Origin: an uncultured Odoribacter sp.
GTDB lineage: Bacteria; Bacteroidota; Bacteroidia; Bacteroidales; Marinifilaceae
DNA length: 37,291 nt
Direction: 5' to 3'
Assembly: GCA_900541415.1 (NCBI GenBank)
Contig: UQJP01000034.1
Coordinates: forward strand, 1-37,291
Made by a program: the position numbers and the translations under genes. Below the pieces are notes generated by a model. It had not been told where the DNA came from. It did not search any database and saw only the letters and a list, made by a program, of their open reading frames with translations. This document shows positions 7,324 to 15,721 of the stretch, in pieces (position 1 is the first letter of the stretch; each line of letters starts with the position of its first letter).

Positions 7324-7776
7324 ATGACAGAAAAAAACAGTATATGGCATGAGGGGATTGTTCGGGACGTCAAAGCACAAACGATTGAAGTCGTGATTTA
7401 TAGCCATTCAGCCTGTTCTGCTTGTCATGCCAAAGGTGCATGTGGAATGTCGGACATCAAACAAAAAGTCATCATAGCAGAACGCCCCGCTTTTGAAATA
7501 AAAGCAGGCGAACGTGTTGTAGTTTACGCAGCCATGGGAAATGCGGTCTACTCTGTGGTTATGGCTTATATCATCCCTTCCATCCTGATTGTTTCAGCCA
7601 TATTCTTTCTTGTCCGGGCCGGAGTCAGCGAACTGACCGCCGCAGTGGCGAGCCTCGTTCTGTTAGGCGGCTACTTCTGGGCTTTGTATCTATTCAGGAA
7701 CAAAATCGGTAAAAAAATAAAATTCACCGTCAGTAAAAAAGACCAGGACGAAACTGGAACGAAAAAATTGGAATAA
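7324..7776 (+). CDS. RseC/MucC (SoxR-reducing) family protein
   Basis: The ATG at 7324 is preferred over an in-frame TTG at 7300 because the -7 promoter element covers 7295-7302. The protein then has 150 aa. The N-terminal cytoplasmic part holds a Cys cluster (C31, C34, C40: SACSACHAKGACGM), as in RseC, and is followed by two transmembrane helices (about 75-97 and 101-121) and a basic tail. Proteins of this family are found at the head of rnf operons in Bacteroidales. The E. coli relatives RseC and RsxC are linked to sigma-E control and SoxR reduction. The role here is probably assembly or redox control of the Rnf complex, by inference from position. Confidence 0.85.
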   Translation: MTEKNSIWHEGIVRDVKAQTIEVVIYSHSACSACHAKGACGMSDIKQKVIIAERPAFEIKAGERVVVYAAMGNAVYSVVMAYIIPSILIVSAIFFLVRAGVSELTAAVASLVLLGGYFWALYLFRNKIGKKIKFTVSKKDQDETGTKKLE

Positions 7777-7791
7777 CTATAAATATTAAAC

Positions 7792-9072
7792 ATGAGTACA
7801 ATTGTTATTACTATTATTTCATTGTGTGCTATCGGTATCGCCTCGGCAGTGATACTCTATTTAGTCGCGCAAAAATTTAAAGTAGAAGAAGATCCGCGCA
7901 TCGATATAGTGGAAGGACTTTTGCCCGGAGCGAATTGTGGAGGGTGTGGCTATCCGGGATGCCGGGGATTGGCAGAGGCTGCGGTGAAATCAGACACCCT
8001 GGACGGGATCAGTTGCCCGGTAGGAGGGGCAAACACCATGAACCAGATTGCCGCCGCACTGGGACGTGAAGTAAAAGCCCAGGCTCCGAAAATCGCCGTT
8101 GTACGTTGTAACGGAAACTGCACAAACCGTCCCCGCACCAGCGAGTATAACGGAGCGCGCTCCTGTGCGATCGAACATAGCCTATACATTGGAGATACGG
8201 CCTGTGCATTCGGTTGCCTCGGATGTGGCGACTGTGTATCTGCCTGTCCGTTCGATGCCATCCACATGAACCCGGAAACCCTTTTGCCGGAAGTGGTGGA
8301 CGATAAATGCGTAGCCTGCGGGGCGTGTGTAAAAGCCTGTCCGCGAAATATCATAGAACTCCGGAACAAAGGGCCGAAAGACCGCCGGGTATTCGTGTCC
8401 TGTGTCAATAAAGACAAAGGCGGTGTTGCCCGCAAAGCATGCAAAGTGGCCTGTATCGGCTGCGGAAAATGCGTGAAAGAATGTCCGTTCGAAGCCATTA
8501 CGCTCGAAAACAATCTGGCCTACATCGACTATAATAAATGCCGCCTATGCCGGAAATGTGTCAGCGTATGCCCCACCGGAGCCATCCACGAAACAAACTT
8601 TCCTCCCAGGAAAATAACCGAAAACGACGCAGCAAAACCGGCAGCGCCTAAACCCGCTCCGGCTGCACAGAAACCGGAAACCGCACCCAAACCGGAGGAA
8701 AAAACAGTGAAACCGGAAACAACTCCGGCAGTGAAAACAGAATCCGTTCCGGCCGCTAAACCGGAAGAGATAAAGAAAGCGGAAGAGGTAACTGCAAAAC
8801 CGGAAACGGCAACGGCTCCGGTTGAGCAAGAAGTAACCGTTCCGGCTGCAAAAGCGGAAGAAAGCGAAAAAACGGCTCCCGCTGCTGAATCGGCTCCCGA
8901 ACAATCAGCCGAGCCGGGTGAAACAAAGGCAGAAACAGCCGTTCCCGCTCCGACGGACACCGAAAAGCAGGCAGAAGAACAAGCTGCCCCGACGGTGAAT
9001 AAGGAAAAGGCTTCGCCTGAAAAAAAGGTTTCTCCTCAAATAGAGGAACCCGAAATCGACTTTAAAATTTGA
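7792..9072 (+). CDS. rnfB: Rnf electron transport complex subunit B, with long C-terminal tail
   Basis: RnfB receives electrons from ferredoxin in the Rnf ion-translocating ferredoxin:NAD+ oxidoreductase. The sequence has an N-terminal membrane helix (about 5-26) and the four-Cys [4Fe-4S] domain GANCGGCGYPGC...SCPVGG (about 45-82). Four CxxCxxCxxxCP ferredoxin motifs then lie between about residues 140 and 265 (CLGCGDCVSACP, CVACGACVKACP, CIGCGKCVKECP, CRLCRKCVSVCP). The odd part is the tail from about residue 275 to 426, Cys-free and rich in Ala, Pro, Glu, Lys and Thr with repeated KPE/KPET units. It looks disordered and makes the protein much longer than its iron-sulfur core. Confidence 0.95.
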   Translation: MSTIVITIISLCAIGIASAVILYLVAQKFKVEEDPRIDIVEGLLPGANCGGCGYPGCRGLAEAAVKSDTLDGISCPVGGANTMNQIAAALGREVKAQAPKIAVVRCNGNCTNRPRTSEYNGARSCAIEHSLYIGDTACAFGCLGCGDCVSACPFDAIHMNPETLLPEVVDDKCVACGACVKACPRNIIELRNKGPKDRRVFVSCVNKDKGGVARKACKVACIGCGKCVKECPFEAITLENNLAYIDYNKCRLCRKCVSVCPTGAIHETNFPPRKITENDAAKPAAPKPAPAAQKPETAPKPEEKTVKPETTPAVKTESVPAAKPEEIKKAEEVTAKPETATAPVEQEVTVPAAKAEESEKTAPAAESAPEQSAEPGETKAETAVPAPTDTEKQAEEQAAPTVNKEKASPEKKVSPQIEEPEIDFKI

Positions 9073-9146
9073 AAACGATAAAGAATAGATGATAGATTTC
9101 AGAATCAATCTTAAATCTTAAATCATTAATCTAAAATTTATACGCT

Positions 9147-10478
9147 GTGTTAAAGACTTTCAAAATTGGTGGTGTTCATCCACCTGAAAATAAATTATCA
9201 TCAGGCGAGAAAATTAAAGTATTACCCGTTCCTGAACAGGTAATCATTCCGCTCGGACAACACATCGGCGCTCCGGCGACCCCTGTCGTACAAAAAGGCG
9301 AACAGGTAAAGGCAGGGCAATTAATAGCCCAGGCTTCCGGATTCGTTTCTGCCAACATTCATAGTTCTGTTTCCGGAACGGTAGTTTCTATCGACAATGT
9401 GACGGATGCAGCCGGGATTTCCAAACCTGCAATCACCATCAAAACCGAAGGCGACGAATGGATGCCGGAAATCAACCGTTCTGAAAAAATAGAACATAAC
9501 AACAACCTGACCAAAGAGGAAATTGTCAAAGCGATTGCCGCCGCCGGGATTGTGGGTATGGGAGGCGCCACCTTCCCCACCCAGGTAAAACTGACCCCTC
9601 CGCCGGGTAGTAAAGCCGAAGTACTGATTATCAACGGCGTGGAGTGTGAACCGTATCTAACAGCCGACCACCGGATTATGCTGGAACGGGCAGAAGAAAT
9701 CGTGATCGGGATACAAATATTGATGAAAGCCATCGACGTTAAACAAGCGATCATCGGTATTGAAAACAATAAAAAAGATGCCATTGAACGCCTGCAAAGC
9801 ATTGTGGATAAAGTGCTCGGCATCGAAGTTTGCCCGTTGAAAGTGAAATATCCTCAAGGAGGTGAAAAACAACTCATCATGGCTACAACGGGACGGGCGG
9901 TTCCGTCGGGCGCATTGCCTATCGCCGTCGGCGCTGTGGTTCAGAATGTAGGAACGGCTTTAGCCGTATACGAAGCCGTTATGAAACATAAGCCACTCGT
10001 GGAAAGAGTAGTCACGGTAACCGGGAAATCGGTTAAAAATCCCGGAAACTTCCTTTGCCGCATCGGAACTCCGATCAGCCAGCTGCTGGAAGCTGCCGGA
10101 GGAATGCCGGAAGACACCGCAAAAATCATCGGCGGAGGCCCCATGATGGGACGCACCATGATCAATATCGACTCTCCGGTGATGAAAGGCACCAGCGGTA
10201 TTCTGCTCATGAACGAAAAAGATGCCCAACGGAAACCCATGCGCAACTGCATCCGGTGTAGTAAGTGTGTGTCTGTCTGCCCGATGGGACTTGAGCCTTA
10301 CCTGTTGATGAAACTGTCACAATTCAATTTCACCGACCGTCTGGAAGAAGAAAAAGTAATGGATTGCATTGAATGTGGTTCTTGTAGTTTCACATGCCCC
10401 TCTGACCGTCCCCTGCTCGATTATATCCGCCTGGGAAAAACACGGACGGGAGCAATGATCCGAAACAGAAAAAAATAA
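9147..10478 (+). CDS. rnfC: Rnf electron transport complex subunit C
   Basis: The protein has 443 aa and starts at GTG 9147, since MLKTFKIGGVHPPENK is the conserved RnfC start. RnfC is the peripheral NADH/FMN-binding subunit. The sequence shows the Gly-rich segments GMGGATFPTQVK (Rossmann-like, NADH/FMN) and GGGPMMGR, and two C-terminal ferredoxin motifs (CIRCSKCVSVCP about 369-380, CIECGSCSFTCP about 408-419). The 74-bp gap before it is A+T rich with short repeated ATCTTAAA-like words and no promoter that I recognise. Confidence 0.96.
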   Translation: MLKTFKIGGVHPPENKLSSGEKIKVLPVPEQVIIPLGQHIGAPATPVVQKGEQVKAGQLIAQASGFVSANIHSSVSGTVVSIDNVTDAAGISKPAITIKTEGDEWMPEINRSEKIEHNNNLTKEEIVKAIAAAGIVGMGGATFPTQVKLTPPPGSKAEVLIINGVECEPYLTADHRIMLERAEEIVIGIQILMKAIDVKQAIIGIENNKKDAIERLQSIVDKVLGIEVCPLKVKYPQGGEKQLIMATTGRAVPSGALPIAVGAVVQNVGTALAVYEAVMKHKPLVERVVTVTGKSVKNPGNFLCRIGTPISQLLEAAGGMPEDTAKIIGGGPMMGRTMINIDSPVMKGTSGILLMNEKDAQRKPMRNCIRCSKCVSVCPMGLEPYLLMKLSQFNFTDRLEEEKVMDCIECGSCSFTCPSDRPLLDYIRLGKTRTGAMIRNRKK

Positions 10479-10497
10479 AATCAGAAAATCTAAAACA

Positions 10498-11484
10498 ATG
10501 AATAAATTGGTTATATCTCCTTCCCCTCATGTGCACAGCGGTGATTCCATCGAAAAAAACATGTATGGGGTAATTATAGCGCTTATTCCGGCATTCATTT
10601 GCTCTGTCCTTTTTTTCGGCATGGGAGCTATTATCGTCACCCTGACTTCCGTGCTGGCGTGTATGTTCTTTGAATATGTGATCCAAAAATTCCTGTTGAA
10701 ACAACAGCCCACCATTTTCGATGGCTCAGCTATCATTACGGGGGTGCTTTTAGCGTTCAACGTTCCTTCCAACCTTCCGGTATGGATCGTAATCATCGGG
10801 GCATTGGTAGCGATCGGTGTAGGAAAGATGAGTTTCGGCGGTTTAGGCTGCAACATCTTCAACCCGGCATTGGTCGGACGTGTATTCCTGCTTATCTCTT
10901 TCCCGGTACAAATGACCACCTGGCCGAAAGCACTGGGATTCGCTTCATCCTATACGGATGCACAAACAGGCGCAACCCCTCTCGCCTTACTAAAAGAAGC
11001 CGTTAAAACCAACCAATCGGTATCGAGCGTTTTGTCGGCAGACAGTTTCGTGGGATATAAAGACATGCTGATCGGAAATATGGGCGGCAGTTTGGGAGAA
11101 GTGGCAGCCCTCGCCCTGCTTGTGGGATTCGCTTACCTGCTTTTCACCCGGGTTATCACCTGGCATATTCCGGTGACAATCTTTGCCACAGTATTCGCAT
11201 TTTCCGGCATTCTGCACCTTTGCAACCCGGAACAGTTCGCCTCACCCCTATTCCACCTACTCACGGGAGGAATGATGCTGGGAGCGATCTTTATGGCTAC
11301 CGACTACGTAACTTCGCCTATGGCGGTCAAAGGAATGGTGATCTATGGAATAGGTATAGGCATCATCACCGTAGTGATCCGCCTTTTCGGCGCTTACCCG
11401 GAAGGGATGTCGTTCGCAATTTTGATTATGAATGCCTTTACTCCTTTGATTAACAGATATTGTAAACCAAAACGATTTGCATAA
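10498..11484 (+). CDS. rnfD: Rnf electron transport complex subunit D
   Basis: The protein has 328 aa and is an integral membrane subunit (NqrB/RnfD family) with about eight to nine hydrophobic helices. It starts MNKLVISPSPHVHS, the usual SPSPH motif. The flavinylation segment is TGATPLA (about residues 159-165), whose Thr carries covalently bound FMN in this family. The gene follows rnfC by 19 bp. Confidence 0.96.
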   Translation: MNKLVISPSPHVHSGDSIEKNMYGVIIALIPAFICSVLFFGMGAIIVTLTSVLACMFFEYVIQKFLLKQQPTIFDGSAIITGVLLAFNVPSNLPVWIVIIGALVAIGVGKMSFGGLGCNIFNPALVGRVFLLISFPVQMTTWPKALGFASSYTDAQTGATPLALLKEAVKTNQSVSSVLSADSFVGYKDMLIGNMGGSLGEVAALALLVGFAYLLFTRVITWHIPVTIFATVFAFSGILHLCNPEQFASPLFHLLTGGMMLGAIFMATDYVTSPMAVKGMVIYGIGIGIITVVIRLFGAYPEGMSFAILIMNAFTPLINRYCKPKRFA

Positions 11485-11553
11485 CCGACCATTTACCCGC
11501 CCGGCCAGCCCAAAGCATCCGGCAGGTAAATCGAAAATTTAAAAATATAAGTG

Positions 11554-12174
11554 ATGGGAAAAAAATTAGAATCAAACTTCACCAACATGGTAGTCGTATT
11601 ATTCAGCGTAACCCTGATCGCTTCGGCTGCTGTCGGTTATGTCCAGACCTTAACCGCCGGCCCGATAGAAGCTGCCAAAGAAGCTAAGCAGGTGAACGCT
11701 ATCCGCCAGGTGATACCGGGAGAATTTGACAACGACCCCAATGCCGACGTTTGGAAAACCGAAACAGCCGACGGTGGGGAACTGGAATTTTATCCGGCAA
11801 AGAAAAACGGAGAATTAGTGGGAACAGCCGTAAAAACCTATACCAACAACGGATTCGGCGGCAAAATATGGTTAATGGTGGGATTTAACCCCGACGGGAC
11901 CATTGCCAATTATTCCGTGCTGGACCACAAGGAAACTCCGGGATTGGGCTCTAAAATGGATACCTGGTTCACCAAAGACGGCAAAGGAAATATTGTAGGA
12001 AAGAATCCGGGAGAAAACGGGCTGAAAGTGAGCAAAGACGGAGGAGATGTCGATGCTATCACCGCTGCAACCATCTCTTCACGGGCATTCCTCGATGCTG
12101 TAAACCGTGCCTCGTCCGGTTTGTCCGGAAATGCAGACGCGTCTTCCGGCGCTACAACTCAAGACAATAAGTAA
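11554..12174 (+). CDS. rnfG: Rnf electron transport complex subunit G
   Basis: The protein has 206 aa from the ATG at 11554 (an overlapping GTG at 11551 is less likely). One N-terminal membrane helix (about 11-33) anchors a periplasmic FMN-binding domain. The covalent-flavin motif, usually SGAT-x-(S/T), reads DAITAATISS here: T173 is in place but the preceding Ser-Gly is Thr-Ala. A Ser/Ala/Gly/Thr-rich tail follows. Confidence 0.94.
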   Translation: MGKKLESNFTNMVVVLFSVTLIASAAVGYVQTLTAGPIEAAKEAKQVNAIRQVIPGEFDNDPNADVWKTETADGGELEFYPAKKNGELVGTAVKTYTNNGFGGKIWLMVGFNPDGTIANYSVLDHKETPGLGSKMDTWFTKDGKGNIVGKNPGENGLKVSKDGGDVDAITAATISSRAFLDAVNRASSGLSGNADASSGATTQDNK

Positions 12175-12194
12175 ATAACTTTATAAACCTCGTT

Positions 12195-12779
12195 ATGAGC
12201 AATTTAAAAACATTAACCAACGGTTTATTCCGCGAAAACCCTACCTTCGTCCTGTTGTTGGGAATGTGTCCCACTTTAGGGGTGACCACTTCGGCAATTA
12301 ACGGTATGGGAATGGGACTTGCCACAGCTTTCGTGCTGATTATGTCGAACCTGGTTATTTCCCTGGTAGCGAACCTGATTCCGGATAAAATCCGTATCCC
12401 GTCGTTTATCGTTATCATCGCGGCTTTCGTAACCATTGTAGATATGTGTATGGCAGCCTATCTGCCTTCGCTGCACTCTGCATTAGGCCTGTTCATTCCA
12501 TTGATCGTTGTGAACTGTATCGTATTGGGACGTGCCGAAGCCTTCGCTTCTAAAAACAAAGCATTCCCTTCCATGCTCGATGGAGCAGGCATGGGATTGG
12601 GATTCACCATAAGCCTGACCTTATTGGGAGCTATCCGGGAATTTTTAGGAAGCGGTAAGATATTCAATGCCACGGTATATAACGAAAACTACGGCATGCT
12701 GATATTCGTATTGGCTCCGGGAGCGTTCATTGCATTAGGCTACCTGATCGCTCTGGTAAATAAAATCAGAAAAGCTTAA
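12195..12779 (+). CDS. rnfE: Rnf electron transport complex subunit E
   Basis: The protein has 194 aa with about six hydrophobic helices and the paired family signatures LLGMCPTLGVTTSA (about 20-33) and VVNCIVLGRAEAF (about 107-119). These place Cys residues in mirrored half-membrane sites, where RnfE and RnfA share a [2Fe-2S] cluster in known structures. It is spaced 20 bp from rnfG. Confidence 0.95.
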   Translation: MSNLKTLTNGLFRENPTFVLLLGMCPTLGVTTSAINGMGMGLATAFVLIMSNLVISLVANLIPDKIRIPSFIVIIAAFVTIVDMCMAAYLPSLHSALGLFIPLIVVNCIVLGRAEAFASKNKAFPSMLDGAGMGLGFTISLTLLGAIREFLGSGKIFNATVYNENYGMLIFVLAPGAFIALGYLIALVNKIRKA

Positions 12780-12868
12780 TTATATTAATTGCGTCAAATC
12801 ATTTTTACAAAAAAGTTTGTAATTTCGGGCAATCAAAAGCTCGCCGACGCTTTTTAAACTAAAAAAGA

Positions 12869-13441
12869 ATGGAATATATACTGATATTCATCGCAGCAGT
12901 CTTTGTAAACAACATCGTGCTGGCACAATTCCTCGGAATCTGCCCGTTCTTAGGCGTTTCTAAAAAAGTATCTACTGCATTAGGCATGACGGGAGCGGTA
13001 ACCTTTGTTATTATCTTAGCGACAATCGTCACCTTCATCATTCAAAAAGCCATATTGGATGCCTTCAACATTCAATTCATGCAAACCATCACCTTTATTC
13101 TGGTTATCGCAGCATTGGTGCAAATGGTTGAAATCATCCTGAAAAAAGTGAGTCCTTCACTTTATCAGGCATTAGGTGTATTTTTACCATTGATCACCAC
13201 CAACTGTGCCGTTTTGGGGGTAGCCATCATGGTTATCCAAAAAGAATATAATTTACTGGAGTCTATCGTTTTTGCGGGATCAACCGCATTGGGATTCGGG
13301 CTTGCCCTGACCATTTTCGCAGGTATTCGTGAACACCTCGAACTGGTTTCCATCCCCAAAGGAATGCAAGGTTCCCCGATCGCTTTAGTGACAGCGGGGT
13401 TATTAGCAATGGCATTCATGGGATTCTCCGGAATCGTATAA
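12869..13441 (+). CDS. rnfA: Rnf electron transport complex subunit A
   Basis: The protein has 190 aa, is homologous to RnfE, and has six hydrophobic helices with FLGICPFLGVSKK (about 19-31) and TTNCAVLGVAI (about 108-118). It is the last gene of the operon, 89 bp after rnfE. That gap contains no convincing promoter (TAATTTCG is one change from a -7 box). A large hairpin lies 31 bp after the stop codon. Confidence 0.95.
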   Translation: MEYILIFIAAVFVNNIVLAQFLGICPFLGVSKKVSTALGMTGAVTFVIILATIVTFIIQKAILDAFNIQFMQTITFILVIAALVQMVEIILKKVSPSLYQALGVFLPLITTNCAVLGVAIMVIQKEYNLLESIVFAGSTALGFGLALTIFAGIREHLELVSIPKGMQGSPIALVTAGLLAMAFMGFSGIV

Positions 13442-13472
13442 GCATGACTTAGAAATCATTTTTTCTGGCGAG

Positions 13473-13530
13473 TCCGGCGCAAAATAGTATCCAACTACCA
13501 CAAACTACGATACTATGAGCGCCGGATTTT
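13473..13530 (+). terminator. Two-tier hairpin after rnfA
   Basis: The outer stem TCCGGCGC / GCGCCGGA (13473-13480 with 13519-13526) and inner stem ATAGTATC / GATACTAT (13484-13491 with 13509-13516) are separated by a small internal loop (3 and 2 nt). The apical loop is 17 nt and contains ACTAC twice. TTTT follows the outer stem, so it probably ends the rnf transcript, but it is longer than an ordinary terminator. Confidence 0.65.
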
Positions 13531-13607
13531 ATATTTCCTGTCCCGCCCCACATTCCCATCTGGATTTTATCCATTTCAGGATTATTCCTGCCATTATTCC
13601 CCTGTGA

Positions 13608-13639
13608 TTTGGCAGATACGTTATATGTTGGTATTTTTG
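13608..13639 (+). promoter_or_regulatory. cca promoter
   Basis: TTTG (13608-13611), 20 nt, then TATTTTTG (13632-13639) is an exact Bacteroidota promoter match, with the ATG 30 bp further on. Confidence 0.7.
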
Positions 13640-13669
13640 TGATCTATAATTTATAATTCCAGAAAATAG

Positions 13670-15091
13670 ATGTTGTTACCGTTAAAACACCCTATCTTTA
13701 AAATACTTTCCGATATTGCTGCTGAAAAAGGAATCGAAGCCTATGTGATCGGAGGCTACGTGCGTGACTTACTGCTACACCGCACCTCTAAAGATATTGA
13801 CATCGTGGTGCACGGAAGCGGTATTGAACTGGCGGAAGCAGCCGCCAAACAGTTGGGCAACCTCACGGTATCCGTATTTAAGAACTTCGGAACAGCTATG
13901 TTCCGGTATAAAGGAATGGAAATCGAGTTCGTGGGTGCCCGCAGGGAATCGTACCGTTCCGACTCCCGCAAACCCATCGTGGAAGAGGGAACGCTCGAAG
14001 ACGACCAAAAACGCCGCGACTTCACGATCAACGCCCTGGCTATCTCGCTAAATCCCGCAGATTACGGCACACTGATCGATCCGTTCGGCGGATTGCAACA
14101 TCTGGAAGAACGCCTGATCAAAACACCGCTGGAGCCGGGAATCACGTTTTCCGACGACCCGCTCCGGATGATGCGGGCCATTCGTTTCGCCTCACAACTC
14201 AATTTTAAAATCGAAGCCGGAACTTTTCAGGCGATCAGCGATTACAAAGAACGCCTGCCTATCGTTTCAACCGAGCGGATCATGGACGAATTTAACAAGA
14301 TCATGCTTTCGCCCGAACCTTCAAAAGGCATCCTCCTGCTGGATCAGTCCGGCTTACTGGAACTATTTTTCCCGGAGCTGACCGCTTTAAAAGGGGTAGA
14401 GGCTGTGAACGGCATCAAACACAAAGATAATTTCTACCACACCCTGACCGTACTCGACACCCTGTCGCTTTATTCGGACGACCTCTGGTTGCGTTGGGCA
14501 GCCCTGCTGCACGACATTGCCAAGCCTGTCACGAAAAAATTCGTACATGGACAAGGCTGGACATTCTATGGACACAACCATGTGGGGGAACGTATGGTGG
14601 CTAAAATATTCAACCGCCTGAAACTGCCTCAAAACGAAAAAATGAAGTATGTTCAAAAATTGGTGAATCTACACATGCGCCCAATCGTTTTGTCGGAAGA
14701 AATTGTGACCGATTCAGCCGTGCGCCGCCTGCTTTTCGATGCAGGTGACGACATCGACGATTTAATGACGCTTGCCGAAGCCGATATAACCTCGAAGAAC
14801 GAGGAAAAAGTGAAACGCTTCCTGTCCAACTTCCAGCTGGTACGCAAAAAGCTGAAAGAGGTGGAAGAAAAAGACTCGATCCGGAATTTCCAGCCTCCGA
14901 TCAGCGGAGAAGAAATTATCGAAACCTTCAACCTTCCTCCTTGCCGGGCTATCGGCGACATAAAAAATGCAATCAAAGAAGCGATTCTCGACGGAGTGAT
15001 CGGTAATAATCCCGAAGAAGCCAGGACATATATGTTTAAAGTGGCACAGGAATTAGGAATCTCCCCGGCGCAGAACGACAGTCAAAAATAA
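13670..15091 (+). CDS. cca: CCA tRNA nucleotidyltransferase / poly(A)-polymerase family with HD domain
   Basis: The protein has 473 aa and adds or repairs the 3' CCA of tRNAs. The class II nucleotidyltransferase head has GGYVRD (28-33) and the metal-binding DIDIVV (about 41-46). The RRDFTINALA motif and the ERLIKTPLEPGITFSDDPLRMMRAIRFA neck region follow. An HD phosphohydrolase-like domain (LLHDIAKP about 279-286) lies in the C-terminal half. HD-containing Cca proteins may also carry phosphatase or phosphodiesterase activity. It has its own promoter and a terminator that overlaps the stop codon. Confidence 0.92.
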   Translation: MLLPLKHPIFKILSDIAAEKGIEAYVIGGYVRDLLLHRTSKDIDIVVHGSGIELAEAAAKQLGNLTVSVFKNFGTAMFRYKGMEIEFVGARRESYRSDSRKPIVEEGTLEDDQKRRDFTINALAISLNPADYGTLIDPFGGLQHLEERLIKTPLEPGITFSDDPLRMMRAIRFASQLNFKIEAGTFQAISDYKERLPIVSTERIMDEFNKIMLSPEPSKGILLLDQSGLLELFFPELTALKGVEAVNGIKHKDNFYHTLTVLDTLSLYSDDLWLRWAALLHDIAKPVTKKFVHGQGWTFYGHNHVGERMVAKIFNRLKLPQNEKMKYVQKLVNLHMRPIVLSEEIVTDSAVRRLLFDAGDDIDDLMTLAEADITSKNEEKVKRFLSNFQLVRKKLKEVEEKDSIRNFQPPISGEEIIETFNLPPCRAIGDIKNAIKEAILDGVIGNNPEEARTYMFKVAQELGISPAQNDSQK

Positions 15092-15114
15092 TCCGGTTCT
15101 CCCGGATTATTTTC
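15087..15114 (+). terminator. cca terminator overlapping the stop codon
   Basis: A perfect 10-bp stem AATAATCCGG / CCGGATTATT (15087-15096 with 15102-15111) with a 5-nt loop is followed by TTC. The left arm contains the TAA stop codon (15089-15091). Confidence 0.8.
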
Positions 15115-15169
15115 TTATAACCGATCCTAATCCCTTATGCAAATCAACCGGTAGAAGCCCCATACAACA

Positions 15170-15208
15170 AAAGGGATAACCGATTTTTCATTTTTCGATT
15201 ATCCCTTT
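15170..15208 (-). terminator. Terminator of the VOC gene
   Basis: A stem AAAGGGATAA / TTATCCCTTT with an inner CGA/TCG pairing is followed on the minus strand by TTGTTG. It lies 61 bp downstream of the minus-strand gene that ends at 15270. Confidence 0.65.
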
Positions 15209-15269
15209 AAATTCAACCGGGCATTTTTATCCCAACGCCGGGATTCGCTACCCCCATCACCGGATTCGT

Positions 15270-15638
15270 TTATTTATCCGAATAAAGTCCCACCGTATTT
15301 CCTTCCGAATCCCGAAACATAGCAAAATAACCCCTGTTTTCACATTCGATTTTAGCCTTAGGGCGAATCATCATCCCCCCCTGTTTTTCCACCCGGGTCA
15401 AAACATCCGATATATCCTCCACCTGAAAATGAATTAAAACCCCTTTGCCCGAAGGCTCGAACCCTTCTGCCCAGGAAATAGCTCCCGCCACCTCCTCTTC
15501 TCCGGCGGGGAAGAACGCCATCTTTTCTTCTTCACACTCACTCACAGCAAGTTTAAACTGAAAAACAGATTCGTAAAATTTTACAGCCCTGCCAAAATCT
15601 GCCGCAGGGATCTCAAAAAATGCAAGTAATTTTTCCAT
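15270..15638 (-). CDS. VOC superfamily (glyoxalase-like) protein
   Basis: The protein has 122 aa with the beta-alpha-beta-beta-beta modules of vicinal oxygen chelate proteins. It begins FEIPAADFGRAVKFYESVF (about 7-25) and ends FRDSEGNTVGLYSD (about 108-121), typical of YybH/PhnB-like lactoylglutathione-lyase relatives. The Glu near the C-terminus (E112) may bind a metal, but substrate and reaction cannot be assigned. It lies downstream of an AraC regulator on the same strand, with its own -7 box. Confidence 0.8.
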   Translation of the reverse strand: MEKLLAFFEIPAADFGRAVKFYESVFQFKLAVSECEEEKMAFFPAGEEEVAGAISWAEGFEPSGKGVLIHFQVEDISDVLTRVEKQGGMMIRPKAKIECENRGYFAMFRDSEGNTVGLYSDK

Positions 15639-15666
15639 GTTGAAATGTTTTTATGGTTCGACCCTG

Positions 15667-15674
15667 CAAAAATA
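15667..15674 (-). promoter_or_regulatory. -7 element of the VOC gene
   Basis: The minus strand reads TATTTTTG, an exact match, 29 bp before the start. A TTTTG lies 16 nt upstream, which is shorter than usual. Confidence 0.4.
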
Positions 15675-15721
15675 AGGCGTACCATTCTCTCAAAATTGGA
15701 AAAAAAGGACATTTGGAATAC

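Noticed and set aside
7950..8513. Long open frame opposite rnfB
   Set aside because: It is a shadow of the Cys-rich rnfB coding strand, with no promoter and no recognisable protein features.
8529..8960. Open frames opposite the rnfB tail (Ser/Ala/Gly- or Phe/Arg-rich)
   Set aside because: They arise from the low-complexity KPE repeats read in reverse and have no independent support.
9073..9146. Repeated ATCTTAAA-like words before rnfC as a regulatory repeat
   Set aside because: The copies are short, imperfect and A+T rich; nothing distinguishes them from background spacer sequence.
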